NCBI GenBank assembly: GCA_001724275.1
Contig: MEDZ01000009.1
Location: 1-64,000, forward strand
DNA: 64,000 bases
DNA from: Gemmatimonadetes bacterium SCN 70-22
GTDB taxonomy: Bacteria > Gemmatimonadota > Gemmatimonadetes > Gemmatimonadales > Gemmatimonadaceae
Direction of reading: 5' to 3'
The notes beneath the pieces are model-generated. The model saw only the letters and a program-made list of their open reading frames with translations. It made no database searches and was not told the DNA's origin. The position numbers were made by a program, and so were the translations under genes. This document shows positions 42,862 through 52,138 of this stretch, in pieces; position 1 is the first letter of the stretch, and each line of letters begins with the position of its first letter.

Positions 42862-44496
42862 GTGCTCTCCTACGTCCACGGCACCTCCACCGTCCCCCTC
42901 CTCGGCGAGACGATCGGCGAGAACCTGCGCCGAACCGTGGAGGCCCATGGCGACCGCGAGGCGCTCGTCGTGCGCAGCCAGTGGTACCGCGCCACGTACC
43001 GGCAGCTCTGGGACGCCACGACGGCGTTGGCGCGCGCGCTCATGGCCGTGGGGGTCCAGGCCGGCGATCGTGTCGGGATCTGGTCGCCCAACCGCTGGGA
43101 GTGGGTCGTGACGCAGTTCGCCACCGCGCGCATGGGTGCGGTGCTGGTCAACATCAACCCGGCGTACAGGACGGCCGAGCTGGCGTACGCACTCCACCAG
43201 TCGGGGACGAAGCTCCTCTTCCTGGCGCGGCACTTCCGCTCGGCGAGCTACGTGGAGATGCTCGACGCGGTGCGCGCCGGCTGCCCGCAGCTCGAGCACA
43301 CCATCATCCTCGACGGCGAATGGGATGCACTCCTCGAGCGCGGGCAGGAGGTGTCGGAACAGGCGCTGGCCGAGCGCGAGGCGAGTCTCCAGTTCGACGA
43401 CCCGATCAACATACAGTACACGTCGGGGACGACGGGCTTCCCCAAGGGAGCGACGCTCTCGCACCACAACATCCTCAACAACGGCTTCTTCATCGGCGAG
43501 GCCCTGCAGTACTCGTCGTCGGACCGTGTCTGCATTCCGGTCCCGTTCTATCATTGCTTCGGGATGGTGCTGGGCAACCTGGCGTGCACGACGCACGGCG
43601 CGTGCATGGTGATTCCCGGCGAGGCCTTCGACCCGACCCTTGCCCTGGAGGCGGTGCAGGCCGAGCGGTGCACGGCGCTCTACGGCGTGCCGAGCATGTT
43701 CATCGCCGAGCTGGCGCTCCCCGACTTCGTCACCTTCGACCTCTCCACCTTGCGGACGGGGATCATGGCCGGCTCTCCCTGCCCGGTCGAGGTGATGAAG
43801 CGCGTGCAGTCGGAAATGCACATGCAGGAGGTCACGATCTGCTATGGGATGACGGAGACCTCGCCGGTCTCGACGCAGAGTGCGATCGACGACCCGCTGG
43901 AGAAGCGCGTGGGGACGGTGGGGCGCGTGCATCCGCACGTGGAGGTGAAGATCGTCGACCCCGACACCGGGGCGATCGTGCCGCGCGGCGAGAAGGGCGA
44001 GCTGTGCACGCGCGGCTACTCCGTCATGCTCGGCTACTGGAACGACGAGTCGGCGACCGCGGCGGCCGTCGACGCCGCGGGGTGGATGCACACGGGCGAC
44101 CTGGCGACCATGGACGCGGAGGGCTACGTCAACATCGTCGGACGCATCAAGGACATGATCATCCGTGGCGGCGAGAACATCTACCCGCGCGAGATCGAGG
44201 AATTCCTGTACACGCATCCGTCGGTGCAGGACGCGCAGGTGATCGGCGTCCCGAGCGAACACTACGGCGAGGAAGTCATGGCGTGGATCGTCCCTCGCCC
44301 GGGGAGCGCGCCCACGGCGGAGGACATCATCAGCTACTGCCGCGGCCGCATCTCGTCGTACAAGATTCCCCGCTTCGTGAAGTTCGTGGAGAGCTTCCCG
44401 ATGACCGTCACGGGGAAGATCCAGAAGTTCCGGATGCGGGAGATGGCCGTCGAGGAGCTGGGGTTGCAGGCGGCGGCAGGGGCGAGGACGGCATAG
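42862..44496 (+). CDS. fatty-acyl-CoA synthetase (AMP-binding)
   Basis: A 544-residue adenylate-forming enzyme that activates a carboxylic acid to acyl-AMP and then acyl-CoA. The P-loop [11 protein letters not shown] is at 186-196, GMTETSPVS near 335 and the hinge [22 protein letters not shown] near 414. The C-terminal catalytic Lys is in TVTGKIQKF. Sequence style is that of medium- to long-chain FadD-like enzymes acting at the inner face of the membrane. The start is GTG 42862. It stands alone, divergent from the zinc-peptidase/ATP-grasp operon across 267 bp that contains no gene. Confidence 0.9.
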   Translation: MLSYVHGTSTVPLLGETIGENLRRTVEAHGDREALVVRSQWYRATYRQLWDATTALARALMAVGVQAGDRVGIWSPNRWEWVVTQFATARMGAVLVNINPAYRTAELAYALHQSGTKLLFLARHFRSASYVEMLDAVRAGCPQLEHTIILDGEWDALLERGQEVSEQALAEREASLQFDDPINIQYTSGTTGFPKGATLSHHNILNNGFFIGEALQYSSSDRVCIPVPFYHCFGMVLGNLACTTHGACMVIPGEAFDPTLALEAVQAERCTALYGVPSMFIAELALPDFVTFDLSTLRTGIMAGSPCPVEVMKRVQSEMHMQEVTICYGMTETSPVSTQSAIDDPLEKRVGTVGRVHPHVEVKIVDPDTGAIVPRGEKGELCTRGYSVMLGYWNDESATAAAVDAAGWMHTGDLATMDAEGYVNIVGRIKDMIIRGGENIYPREIEEFLYTHPSVQDAQVIGVPSEHYGEEVMAWIVPRPGSAPTAEDIISYCRGRISSYKIPRFVKFVESFPMTVTGKIQKFRMREMAVEELGLQAAAGARTA

Positions 44497-44595
44497 GGAG
44501 GGAGGGCGGCGAGCGGCGGGAACCGGTGTCGCGTCGCCTCCAACGAGTTCAGCGCCATTCGCGTAACGCCCAACGTCTACCCCAGCCTCGGCGCG

Positions 44596-46533
44596 GTGGG
44601 CGCATTCACCCGTGGTATCGACGCCGTGATCACCAGGAAATTCCAGCTGACGCAGATCCGGCGGCCCGGGGCGCTGGCCGCGTTCGGCAAGTTCACGCCG
44701 CGTGCGCTGCTCACGCGGCTCACGCGGCTCACGCCGCTCATGCTGCTCGGACTGCTGGCGCTGCTCGCGCTCGCGTGTGGCACCGCGCGCGAGGGGGCGC
44801 GTGTCGCCGTCGCGAGTGACTCGGCGGGCGCCGCCGCGGGGCGGCAGGCATACGGCACGTCGTCGCCGGCGTCGCGCGAGTTCGTCGCGCTGGTGGACGA
44901 GTACCTCGACGGATGGGCGGCGTTCTATCCCTCGATCGCCGCGGGCAACGGCCTGCACATGCACGACGGCGAGCTCGAGGACTTTTCCGCCGGGAACATC
45001 GCCCGCCAAGTCGCCTGGTTCCGCCAGATGCACGAACGGCTCGACCGCATCCCGACCGCCGGCCTGACCCTCGACGAGCGCGTCGACCACCGCATCCTCG
45101 CCGGGGTGATCGACGGCTGGCTGCTCGACCTCGAGGTGGCGCGCAGCTGGGAACGCAACCCGATGATCTATGCGTCGGCCATCACCGACGGCGTGCACAA
45201 CCTGATGACGATGGAGAGCGCGCCCCCCCTGGTGCGCATCCAGCGGGTGCGTGAGAAGCTGCGCGGCGTTCCCAGGGTGCTGGATGCGGCGCGGGCCAAC
45301 CTCAGGAACCCGCCGCGCATCCTGGCGGAGCGCGGCCTCTCGATGTTCCGCGGTGCGAGCGCGATGCTGGCCCATGACCTTCCCGTGGCGCTGGATGGGC
45401 CGCGAGGGGAGGCGTGGAGCGCCATGATGGTGGAGGCGCGGAGCGCGCGCGAGGCGCTGGATGCCTTCATCGCCGAGTACGAGCGGACGATCCTCCCCCG
45501 CGCCACGGGCAAGGTGGCGCTGGGGCGGGCGTACGTCGAGGCGCGGTACCGGGCGGAGGAGCTGATCGACGTCCCGGCGCCGCGCCTCCTCGAGATCGCC
45601 GAGCGTGAGCTCGCGCTGGAGCAGGCGCTGTTCGTGGAGAAGGCGCGGGCGATCGACTCGTCCCGGTCGGCGATGGCGGTGTGGCGCGAGGTCCTGGCCG
45701 ATCACCCCAGGCGCGGCGAGCTGGTCGAGGCGACGCGGCGCGTGGTGGACGAGCTGCAACAGTTCGTCACCAGTCGCGGGCTCGTGCAGCTGCCGGGCGA
45801 CGACCGGGTGATCGTGCAGCCGTCCAAGCCGTTCGACATCGGGCTGGCGTCGATGCACGCCTCGCCCCCGCTCGAGCCGGCGCCGGTGAAGTCGATCTAC
45901 TACGTCACCGATGCCGACTCCACCTGGGACCAGGCGCGCCAGGACAAGTGGCTCGAGCGCTTCAACTATCCCTCGCTGGCCATCACGTCGGCGCACGAGG
46001 CGATGCCCGGGCACTTCGTGCACGCGCTGTTCATGCGCGGCACGCCGGGCAAGATCCGACGCATCTGGATCGGGCTGAACCCGTTCCCGCAACCGTCGAG
46101 CGGGCAGGATGGTTGGGCGCATTACGCCGAGCACCTCGTCATCGAACAGGGGTTCAAGCGCGACGATCCGCGCTACGCGATGGCCCAGCTCACGGAGTCC
46201 ATGACGCGCATCTGCCGCTTGATCGTGAGCCTCAACGTGCACGCGAACGGATGGACCATCGAGCAGGGGGCGAAGTTCTTCGAGGAGCAGGCGCACATTC
46301 CCGCGCCGGCGGCGATGCAGGAGGCGTCGCGCGTGGCGTACGATCCCACCAACGGCGGTTACTTCCTGGGGAAGCGTGCCCTGCTCGCGCTGCGTGAGGA
46401 CTACCGCGCGCGGGCCGGGGGGACGTTCGACCTGCGCGCTTTCCACGAGCGCGTCATGCGCAACGGGATCGCGCCGTGGTGGGCGCACCGGCAGCTCCTG
46501 CTTCCGGGCGACACGGGACCGGTGGTGCGGTAG
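44596..46533 (+). CDS. DUF885 lipoprotein, probable metallopeptidase
   Basis: A 645-residue (from GTG 44596) DUF885 protein. The family is predicted zinc peptidases with the motif HExxxGH, here in TSAHEAMPGHFVHALF (~470-485), and a later AHYAEHLVIEQGF region. The N-terminus is uncertain: a lipobox LALAC lies near residue 61, preceded by a hydrophobic stretch and a basic segment, so export as a lipoprotein is likely. GTG 44626 or ATG 44740 are alternative starts. The leader codes a short direct repeat (LTRLTRLTPL, around 44710-44738). The tandem repeat immediately after the stop is listed separately. Confidence 0.8.
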   Translation: MGAFTRGIDAVITRKFQLTQIRRPGALAAFGKFTPRALLTRLTRLTPLMLLGLLALLALACGTAREGARVAVASDSAGAAAGRQAYGTSSPASREFVALVDEYLDGWAAFYPSIAAGNGLHMHDGELEDFSAGNIARQVAWFRQMHERLDRIPTAGLTLDERVDHRILAGVIDGWLLDLEVARSWERNPMIYASAITDGVHNLMTMESAPPLVRIQRVREKLRGVPRVLDAARANLRNPPRILAERGLSMFRGASAMLAHDLPVALDGPRGEAWSAMMVEARSAREALDAFIAEYERTILPRATGKVALGRAYVEARYRAEELIDVPAPRLLEIAERELALEQALFVEKARAIDSSRSAMAVWREVLADHPRRGELVEATRRVVDELQQFVTSRGLVQLPGDDRVIVQPSKPFDIGLASMHASPPLEPAPVKSIYYVTDADSTWDQARQDKWLERFNYPSLAITSAHEAMPGHFVHALFMRGTPGKIRRIWIGLNPFPQPSSGQDGWAHYAEHLVIEQGFKRDDPRYAMAQLTESMTRICRLIVSLNVHANGWTIEQGAKFFEEQAHIPAPAAMQEASRVAYDPTNGGYFLGKRALLALREDYRARAGGTFDLRAFHERVMRNGIAPWWAHRQLLLPGDTGPVVR

Positions 46534-46566
46534 GGCGAGCGCGGCCGCAGGGCGAGCGCGGCCGCA
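46533..46566. repeat. two perfect 17-bp tandem repeats
   Basis: The unit GGGCGAGCGCGGCCGCA occurs at 46533-46549 and 46550-46566, with the first bases of a third copy following. It begins on the last base of the DUF885 stop codon. Probably a replication-slippage product. Confidence 0.75.
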
Positions 46567-46705
46567 GGGCGCGCCAGCGTCCGCGCGGCGAGCGATCCTC
46601 CCGGGCTCTGGTTGGGGGCGGGTCCGGATGGTAGAATCGCCATGGTCCCCCCGCGGCCGGCGGCCCGCCGTCCCTCCAGTGGCCGAACCCTGCACCTCCC
46701 CCGCC

Positions 46706-47461
46706 ATGTTCGCCTTCGTCCGTCGTTCGGTTGCCGGCGCGTGTCTCGTGGTCCCCGTCCTGGCCGCTGCGCAGCAGCCCGAGGGGTTCAAGAACCTCCA
46801 GGTCCTTCCCAAGGACATCCCGCGCGCCGAGCTGCTGGGGTTGATGCGCCGGTTCAACGCGTCGTTAGGCGTGCAGTGCAGCCACTGCCACGTCGTCAAG
46901 AACCCGGGGCAGGTGCCCGAGCAGCTCGACCCGTCGCTCGACGACAAGGAGGTGAAGCGCGTCGCCCGCCAGATGCTGCAGATGACGATGGACATCAACG
47001 GCACGTACCTGGCCAGGACGGGACGCACCTTCACGCCGCGCACGCGCGTCAGCTGCGAGACGTGCCACCGGGGGGCAACCCTGCCGCGCACGCTCGCGGC
47101 CGAGGTGCTGGGGGCGCTCGAGGCCAGGGATGCCGACAGCGCCGTGGCCCGCTACCGCGAGTTGCGGGAGAAGGCCTACGGCCGGGCCATGTTCGACTTC
47201 GGCGAGGGATCGCTCCCCGCCATGGCCGACGAGCTCACGCGCTCGCGCCGCGCGGACGACGCCATGAAGCTGCTGCGACTCAACCTCGAGTACTTCCCGA
47301 AGTCGGGGATGACGTATGCCGCCATCGCGATGGGAGAGGCCCAGCGCGGCGACACGACGGCGGCGCTCGCGACGATCGAGCAGGGGCTGGCGGCGGCGCC
47401 CGACCATCCGCAGCTGAAGCAGTTGCTGGCTCGCCTGAAGGGGGAGCGGCCGCAACGATAG
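46706..47461 (+). CDS. diheme cytochrome c, reaction-centre cytochrome-like, with TPR-like tail
   Basis: A 251-residue exported protein with a signal peptide (~1-22, ending LAAAQQ). Residues ~28-130 resemble the repeat of photosynthetic reaction-centre cytochromes: LQVLPKDIPRAELLGLMRRFN, then heme motif CSHCH (~58) and later CETCH (~118), with Met residues in helices before each as possible axial ligands. Only two of the four hemes of the classical subunit are present. Residues ~150-250 look like two or three TPR units. No photosynthesis gene is visible, so it is probably a periplasmic electron carrier. A GTTAGGC word lies at 46864-46870. Confidence 0.77.
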   Translation: MFAFVRRSVAGACLVVPVLAAAQQPEGFKNLQVLPKDIPRAELLGLMRRFNASLGVQCSHCHVVKNPGQVPEQLDPSLDDKEVKRVARQMLQMTMDINGTYLARTGRTFTPRTRVSCETCHRGATLPRTLAAEVLGALEARDADSAVARYRELREKAYGRAMFDFGEGSLPAMADELTRSRRADDAMKLLRLNLEYFPKSGMTYAAIAMGEAQRGDTTAALATIEQGLAAAPDHPQLKQLLARLKGERPQR

Positions 47462-47519
47462 GGCACACGGCACGTTGTCCGCGCCCCTCGACGCCTCTCA
47501 TCACGCCCGGAGTCAGACC

Positions 47520-48392
47520 GTGTCCTCACGCAGGGAAGCCCTCAAGCGCCTCACGCAGCTGTCGGCACTGGGTCTCGCCGCGTCGCCCATCGCGCGCGGG
47601 CTCCTGGCACAGGGGGCGACGCCGGAGGACGACCCCGGCGGGTCAGGCGGCGCCATGGTCCGGAACTGCGGGGTGCAGCTGTACACCGTGCGCGCGGAGA
47701 TGCAGAAGAGCGTGGAGGCGACGCTGGCCAGGGTGGCGAGCATCGGCTACAAGGAAGTGGAGTTCGCCGGCTACTTCGGGCGCACGCCCAGGCAGGTGGC
47801 CGATGCGCTCAAGGCGAATGGGTTGACCGCCCCCTCGGTGCACATCGCGCTGGGCGAGATTGCCGAGCACACCGGCAAGGTGCTGGACGCCATGGGCGTG
47901 ATGGGGCACAGGTACGCCGTGGTCCCGTCGATCGAGGCGAGGGAGCGGACGTCGCTCGACAGCTACCGGCGCATCGCCGACCAGTTCAACGCGCTGGGCG
48001 CGGCGACGAAGCAGCGTGGGATCCAGTTTGCCTACCACAACCACGACTTCGAGTTCGCCAGCATCGACGGGGGGGTGCCCTACGACGTGCTCCTGTCGCG
48101 CTGCGATCGGGCGCTCGTGATGTTCGAGATGGATCTCTACTGGATCAACAAGGCGGGCCGGAACCCCCTGGACTACTTTGCCCGGCACCAGGGGCGCTTT
48201 CCGCTGGTGCATGTGAAGGACATGCAGCGTGATGGCACCATGACCGAGGTCGGCGCGGGGACGCTTCCCTTCGCGAAGTACGTGTCCAAGGGGCCGCTGG
48301 CCGGGATCGCGCACTACTTCGTGGAGCACGACAACCCCACCGACGCCTTTGCCTCGATCGCGGCGTCGTACAAGGCGCTGAGCGCCCTGTGA
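47520..48392 (+). CDS. Tat-exported TIM-barrel sugar-phosphate isomerase/epimerase-like protein
   Basis: A 290-residue protein. GTG 47520 starts SSRREALKRLTQLS, a twin-arginine signal ending near LLAQ; TTG 47475 is an alternative. The mature part is a xylose-isomerase-like TIM barrel: VQLYTVRAEM, GYKEVEFAGYFG, YHNHDFEF, MFEMDLYWINKAG, LVHVKDMQRDG and the C-terminal VEHDNPTDA. The Glu/Asp/His residues on these strands fit a metal-dependent isomerase, epimerase or dehydratase acting on sugars outside the cytoplasm. It is coupled to the next gene (GTGA overlap). Confidence 0.82.
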   Translation: MSSRREALKRLTQLSALGLAASPIARGLLAQGATPEDDPGGSGGAMVRNCGVQLYTVRAEMQKSVEATLARVASIGYKEVEFAGYFGRTPRQVADALKANGLTAPSVHIALGEIAEHTGKVLDAMGVMGHRYAVVPSIEARERTSLDSYRRIADQFNALGAATKQRGIQFAYHNHDFEFASIDGGVPYDVLLSRCDRALVMFEMDLYWINKAGRNPLDYFARHQGRFPLVHVKDMQRDGTMTEVGAGTLPFAKYVSKGPLAGIAHYFVEHDNPTDAFASIAASYKALSAL

Positions 48393-49273
48393 GCCGGACG
48401 CGGCGCGAGGCGCTCAAGGCACTGGGCGGCGTGGCGGTCGCCGGCGCCGCGATGGCGGGGACGCCGCTGGCCGGGCGCGCGGCGCCCGCGCTGGACGCGT
48501 TGCAGCCGCTCCCGGGCGCGGGACGCCTCAAGCAGAGCGTATGCCAGTGGTGCTATGGCAAGATGCCGCTGGACGAGCTGTGCGCCGCGGCCAGGCGCAT
48601 CGGCCTCCTCTCGGTCGAGCTGCTGGGCGAGAAGGACTGGCCGGTGGTACGGCGGCACGGACTCACCTGCGCCATGGCCAACGGGCCGTCGACCATCCCC
48701 GTCGGCTTCAATCGCCCCGACCAGCACGATCGCCTGGTCGCGGAATCGGCCCGCCTCCTCCCGCTCGTTGCGGCTGCCGGCCTGCCGAACATGATCGTCT
48801 TCTCGGGAAACCGCGGGGGGATGTCGGACGGCGAAGGGCTCGCCAATTGCGTGGCGGGACTCCAGCGCGTCACCCCGCTCGCCGAGCAGCTCGGGGTGAC
48901 GGTGTGCATGGAGTTGCTCAATTCCAGGGTGGACCACCAGGACTACATGTGCGACCACACCGCCTGGGGGGCCGAGCTCGTCAGGCAGGTGGGGAGCCCG
49001 CGCTTCAAGCTGCTGTACGACATCTACCACATGCAGATCATGGAAGGCGACGTGATTCGCAACATCCGCGATCACTTCGATGCCATCGGGCACTTCCACA
49101 CCGCCGGGGTCCCGGGACGCCACGAGATCGATGAATCGCAGGAACTGAACTACCCGGCCATCATGCGGGCCATCGCCGACCTCGGCTACACCGGCTACAT
49201 CGGGCAGGAGTTCGTCCCCGTGCGTGACCCGATGGCGTCGCTGGAGCAGGGGGTGCGGACCTGCGACGTGTGA
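48389..49273 (+). CDS. Tat-exported hydroxypyruvate isomerase-like TIM-barrel protein
   Basis: A 294-residue protein starting at GTG 48389. TRREALKALGGVAVAG is a twin-arginine signal. The barrel resembles Hyi-type isomerases: QSVCQWCYGKM, VELLGEKDW, MELLNSRVDH, LLYDIYHMQIMEG, GHFHTAGVPGRHE and YTGYIGQEFVP. Metal ligands expected for the family (Glu, Asp, His, Glu) are present on these strands. It overlaps the preceding TIM-barrel gene by 4 bp and is convergent with the GH109 gene. The substrate may be a keto-sugar intermediate; not certain. Confidence 0.82.
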   Translation: MSRTRREALKALGGVAVAGAAMAGTPLAGRAAPALDALQPLPGAGRLKQSVCQWCYGKMPLDELCAAARRIGLLSVELLGEKDWPVVRRHGLTCAMANGPSTIPVGFNRPDQHDRLVAESARLLPLVAAAGLPNMIVFSGNRGGMSDGEGLANCVAGLQRVTPLAEQLGVTVCMELLNSRVDHQDYMCDHTAWGAELVRQVGSPRFKLLYDIYHMQIMEGDVIRNIRDHFDAIGHFHTAGVPGRHEIDESQELNYPAIMRAIADLGYTGYIGQEFVPVRDPMASLEQGVRTCDV

Positions 49274-49281
49274 GAACTGCA

Positions 49282-49313
49282 GAAGACGGGAAGACGAGAA
49301 GACGGGAAGACGA
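49282..49313. repeat. 16-bp tandem repeat, purine-rich
   Basis: The unit GAAGACGGGAAGACGA occurs twice perfectly (49282-49297, 49298-49313), followed by GACGACGACGGGG, in the gap between the convergent isomerase and GH109 genes. Related sequence recurs at 55671-55706. Confidence 0.8.
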
Positions 49314-49349
49314 GACGACGACGGGGCGTGGTGCGGAGTCCGCTCTCGC

Positions 49350-50726
49350 CTAGATCGTCGCCCGTGCCTTCCGCCACTCCCCTCGGGTGAAGTCCGGGAA
49401 CGGCATCGGCGCGCTTCCCTTGGCCACCGACAGCTCGCTCAACGGCCCCGGCGCCGACCAGGCGGCGGCATCGTAGACATCGAAGTCGGGCGCCAGCCCC
49501 TCGCGCATGCATTGCACCAGGCGGTACGCCATCACGTAGTCCATCCCGCCATGGCCGCCGCTGCGGGCCCTGTCGCCCAGCTCGCGCCACAGCGCATGCT
49601 CGTAGCGTGCCTTGTAGCCGTCGATCGCCGCCCACCGGTGCTCCGCCCCCTCGCCCTCGATATAGATGCGCGGCGGGTAGTCCTCGAAGATCCCGTTCGT
49701 CCCCTGGATCGAATTGATGCGCGAGTACGGGCGAGGTGACGAGACGTCGTGCTCGAGCCGGATCGTGCGCCCCTTGGCCGTCTTGATGAGCGAGATGTTG
49801 AGGTCACCGGTCACGTAGCGCTCCTTCCACTTGGGCGAGCCGGCGGCTTCGTGGTCCTTGCGCCACTTGGTGAGCCCGAACTCCGGGGTGCTCATCGACA
49901 CGAGGTAGTCGAAGGCGTCGCCGCGATTGATCCCGAGCATGAACGCCACCGGCCCGAGCCCGTGTGTCGGGTACAGGTTGGCGTTCCGCAGCGTGTGATG
50001 GCGGCGCCGCCACAGGCCTTCGTCGCGGTCCTCGAAGACGATGCCACGCAGGTCGTGGTTGTACGCGGCCCCCGCGTGCTTGAGGTCACCGAAGACCCCC
50101 GCCTTCACCATGTTGAGCACCAGCAACTCGTTGTAGCCGTAGTTGCAGTTCTCCATCATCAGGCAGTGGCGCCGCGTGCGCTCCGACGCATCGACGAGCG
50201 CCCAGCAGTCGTCGAGCGTGTAGGCAGCGGGGACCTCGGTGGCCGCATGCTTTCCCGCCTCCATCGCCGCCAGCACCACCGGGACGTGGAATTCCCACGG
50301 CGTTGCCGTATAGACGATGTCGATGTCGTCGCGCTGGACCAGCTCGCGAAACGCCTCGGGGCCGCCGGTGAAGCGCGCCGGCTCGTAGTCGTGCCCGGCC
50401 TTCCGCATCTGTTGCACCGCCATCTCGACCTTCTCGGGGACGGTGTCGCACAGCGCGGTGATCCGGACGTTGGGGACGCCAAGCCACTCGTGCAGGACCG
50501 ACCGGCCGCGCAGCCCCGTCCCGACGATGGCGATGCGCACGACGTCGTGTCGCTCGAACGGCACGCCGGCCATGGTGGCCGCGGTGGAGGGCGGCGCAAG
50601 CGTGGACGACTGCGCCGCGTCGGCGCCGGTATCCTGCGCCCCGAGCGCGTGCCCGCCGAGCGCCAGCCCGGCCCCGGCGATCGCCGCGCCCTTCAGGAGG
50701 TCGCGACGAGAGGTGTGTCGATCCAT
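49350..50726 (-). CDS. GH109-type / Gfo-Idh-MocA oxidoreductase-fold glycosidase, Tat-exported
   Basis: A 458-residue Rossmann-fold protein of the Gfo/Idh/MocA superfamily, most like glycoside hydrolase family 109 (NAD-dependent alpha-N-acetylgalactosaminidases). TSRRDLLKGAAIAG is a twin-arginine signal. The NAD-binding motif is IVGTGLRGRS (~68), followed by DIVYTATPWEFH, ATEVPAAY and the catalytic-region segments THGLGPVAFMLGINRGD and HGGMDYVM. It is preceded on the same strand by the galactokinase-like gene, 29 bp upstream. Release of GalNAc or related sugars is likely by family; other sugar dehydrogenases share the fold. Confidence 0.83.
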   Translation of the reverse strand: MDRHTSRRDLLKGAAIAGAGLALGGHALGAQDTGADAAQSSTLAPPSTAATMAGVPFERHDVVRIAIVGTGLRGRSVLHEWLGVPNVRITALCDTVPEKVEMAVQQMRKAGHDYEPARFTGGPEAFRELVQRDDIDIVYTATPWEFHVPVVLAAMEAGKHAATEVPAAYTLDDCWALVDASERTRRHCLMMENCNYGYNELLVLNMVKAGVFGDLKHAGAAYNHDLRGIVFEDRDEGLWRRRHHTLRNANLYPTHGLGPVAFMLGINRGDAFDYLVSMSTPEFGLTKWRKDHEAAGSPKWKERYVTGDLNISLIKTAKGRTIRLEHDVSSPRPYSRINSIQGTNGIFEDYPPRIYIEGEGAEHRWAAIDGYKARYEHALWRELGDRARSGGHGGMDYVMAYRLVQCMREGLAPDFDVYDAAAWSAPGPLSELSVAKGSAPMPFPDFTRGEWRKARATI

Positions 50727-50755
50727 GGGAGTCTCTGAAGGCGAGAAGTCGAGCG

Positions 50756-52093
50756 CTAGAATTGCTGTGCCCCGGGGCCCGCGGGCGACACGAAGAACAT
50801 CGCGCGTTCCGCCGCGCGTGGGAACTCGCCCTCGTAGCGCCGGGACCACGACACCATGAAGTCGTGGGCGTCGCCGACCGGGACCAGCGCCCAGACGGAG
50901 CCCCCGAATCCCGCGCCGAAGGCCGACGCCGCGGTCGCTCCCGCTTGCCGGGCCAGGCGGGCCAGGGCGATGGTCTCGGGAACCTGGTTCCCCAGCCACC
51001 GTTCCGCCCCCTCCTGGGACCGCTCTGCCACGACCCCGAGCTCCTGCACCGAACCGCGCGCCAGGGCGGCAGCCGCTGCCGGGATCAGCTCGAAGTTCTC
51101 CAGGAGGAACTGCTCGAGCCGGTTGCCTAACGCTTCGGCGGGGAACTCCGCGGTCGCCGTCACGCGCGCGATGCGCCGGAGCCGGTCGGCGGCGTCGGAG
51201 CCGCTCCGCACGGCCTCGGCGAGCGACGTGTCGGCACGGCCGGTCTCCGCATTCCACGCATGCAGGAGGTGTCGCACCAGGAGCGCCGCACGGTTGTACG
51301 CCTCACGCGCCCCCGACGCCTTCTCGGCCAGCACCCCACTCGCCCCCACCACGAAGGTGTGCGTCGGGGGGAGCGCGAAGGCCGCCTCACGCCGCACCGG
51401 GGAGAACGAGTATTGCACGATGTGCCCGGTCTCCGCGCACATGATCGCCGTGTGATCCTGGCTTCCCCCGAAGGTTCCCACGCCGGCGTCGCCCTGCAGC
51501 GTGCGGAACGATTCCCCGCTCTCCACCGCGCCGAGGTACGCCGCGAGTTCCTCGCGGGAGAAGATCGCGCGCCGGAACTCCTCGGAGCTGCGCAGGTCGT
51601 TCGACTTGGCGAGCGCGATGAAGACGGCGATCATCAGCGCGCTCGACGAGCTCAATCCTGCCGCGACCGGAAGGTCCGACGCGAAGGCGAGGTCGACGCC
51701 GTGGCGCGCGGTGGAGAAGTTGCGGGCCAGCCGGCGGGCGACGGTCGCGACGTAGTTGGGCCATGTCCCCGGCGGGCCGTGTGCCGACACATCGAGCGCG
51801 GTCTCGCAGGCGGAACCGGTCGCCACGTCGAGGGCGCGGATCCGCGCGTCGGTACGGAGCGCCACCCGCACGGCGAAGCCGCGCTCGACGGCGCAGAGGA
51901 GCGAGCGGCCGCCACAATAGTCCGTGTGCTTTCCGAACACCTCGATCCGCCCCGGGACCCACGCCGACCAGCGGTGGGCGGAGGCGCCTAACGATTCCAG
52001 CGCCCCGTCGCAGCGCTCGAGCATCGCCGCCTTGGACGTCGCATGGTGTGGCGACATCCCCAGGCGGGCCAGGTCATCACGGAAGTGCGACAT
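50756..52093 (-). CDS. galactokinase-like GHMP sugar kinase
   Basis: A 445-residue GHMP kinase that phosphorylates a sugar, usually at C1. The sugar-binding signature is PGRIEVFGKHTDYCGG (47-62); the canonical galactokinase GEHTDYN reads GKHTDYC, so the Glu that contacts the sugar is Lys. The ATP motif GLSSSSAL (~145) and C-terminal GAGFGGSVW follow. The altered specificity loop argues for a sugar other than galactose, perhaps an amino sugar or heptose. It lies between the nucleotidylyltransferase and GH109 genes on one strand. Two GTTAGGC words fall inside (51125 and 51986). Confidence 0.82.
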   Translation of the reverse strand: MSHFRDDLARLGMSPHHATSKAAMLERCDGALESLGASAHRWSAWVPGRIEVFGKHTDYCGGRSLLCAVERGFAVRVALRTDARIRALDVATGSACETALDVSAHGPPGTWPNYVATVARRLARNFSTARHGVDLAFASDLPVAAGLSSSSALMIAVFIALAKSNDLRSSEEFRRAIFSREELAAYLGAVESGESFRTLQGDAGVGTFGGSQDHTAIMCAETGHIVQYSFSPVRREAAFALPPTHTFVVGASGVLAEKASGAREAYNRAALLVRHLLHAWNAETGRADTSLAEAVRSGSDAADRLRRIARVTATAEFPAEALGNRLEQFLLENFELIPAAAAALARGSVQELGVVAERSQEGAERWLGNQVPETIALARLARQAGATAASAFGAGFGGSVWALVPVGDAHDFMVSWSRRYEGEFPRAAERAMFFVSPAGPGAQQF

Positions 52094-52138
52094 GACCCAA
52101 AGCTACATCTCGCCCGCGGCCGCGCCCATGCCGCCGGC

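Noticed and set aside
42676-47091. 1471-codon open frame on the minus strand opposite the acyl-CoA synthetase, DUF885 and cytochrome genes
   Set aside because: Low-complexity Arg/His/Gly/Val composition and no family motif. It mirrors three well-supported plus-strand genes and arises from GC-rich third codon positions.
46706-47461. Photosynthetic reaction-centre gene
   Set aside because: Only two heme motifs and a TPR tail, and no puf, bch or crt genes in 64 kb; a general electron carrier fits better.
50756-52093. Classical Leloir galactose operon (galK with galT)
   Set aside because: The kinase has an altered sugar-binding motif, and the neighbouring transferase is an NTP-dependent nucleotidylyltransferase, not the HIT-family GalT; no epimerase or mutarotase is present.
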